A stretch of DNA of 6,418 nt, from assembly GCA_964436315.1 (NCBI GenBank), contig CAYTCZ010000179.1:1-6418 (forward strand), in the 5' to 3' direction. Source of the DNA: CAYTCZ01 sp964436315 (GTDB lineage Bacteria > Actinomycetota > Thermoleophilia > Gaiellales > Gaiellaceae). The notes under the pieces were generated by a model that saw only the letters and a program-made list of their open reading frames with translations, had not been told where the DNA came from and made no database searches. A program made the position numbers and the translations under genes. Shown one piece after another: positions 6,370 through 6,418 of this stretch (within the stretch, counting starts at the first letter, position 1; the number at the start of each line of letters is the position of its first letter).

Positions 6370-6382
6370 GTGATGTACGGGA

Positions 6383-6418
6383 AACGTCGAGTAGGTCCTC
6401 CGACGTTCGTTCGTCGGA
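6383..6418. promoter_or_regulatory. Two mutually exclusive hairpins upstream of the DUF389 gene
   Basis: AACGTCG (6383-6389) pairs with CGACGTT (6401-6407), and TCCGACG (6399-6405) pairs with CGTCGGA (6412-6418). Both stems are perfect 7-mers, and they share bases 6401-6405, so only one can form at a time. The outer stem reaches the last base of the window and may continue. This could be a regulatory leader of the minus-strand operon or the terminator of a gene beyond the edge. I see no convincing -35/-10 promoter in the 62 nt available. Confidence 0.35.

Overview
This is a GC-rich window with strong G/C bias at third codon positions. It most resembles a chromosomal stretch of a high-GC actinobacterium. 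The protein types (holin-like/phosphodiesterase fusion, DUF389 protein, AglE-like lipoprotein) would suit the Thermoleophilia or a related deep actinobacterial lineage, but that placement is inference. I see no rRNA, tRNA, CRISPR array, insertion sequence or phage module.

Layout. One large gene lies on the + strand (283-2781). It encodes an 832-residue membrane protein with a four-helix holin-like N-terminus, a complete alkaline-phosphatase-superfamily (type I phosphodiesterase) catalytic domain, and a hydrophobic C-terminal membrane domain. A frame open from the left edge ends in an ATGA overlap with its start and may be the tail of an upstream gene. The gene converges, with a 14-nt gap, on a block of minus-strand genes.

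Read in their own direction, the minus-strand genes are: a DUF389 membrane protein (6356-5229); a secreted lipoprotein resembling alpha-glucoside/sugar-binding ABC proteins (5251-3941), whose start overlaps the DUF389 gene by 23 nt; a 275-nt spacer with a weak hairpin, a doubtful Cys-rich ORF and a 12-bp palindrome; and a six-helix membrane protein of unrecognised function with a GGVHVHH motif (3665-2796).

How they work together. All four confident products are membrane proteins or membrane-anchored. The DUF389 and binding-protein genes are very probably co-transcribed and translationally coupled, yet no ABC permease or ATPase is present, so the binding protein looks like an orphan or serves a transporter encoded elsewhere. 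No textbook novel system is visible. The most unusual points are the three-part phosphodiesterase, the DUF389/binding-protein coupling, the His-rich membrane protein, and competing hairpins before the DUF389 gene.
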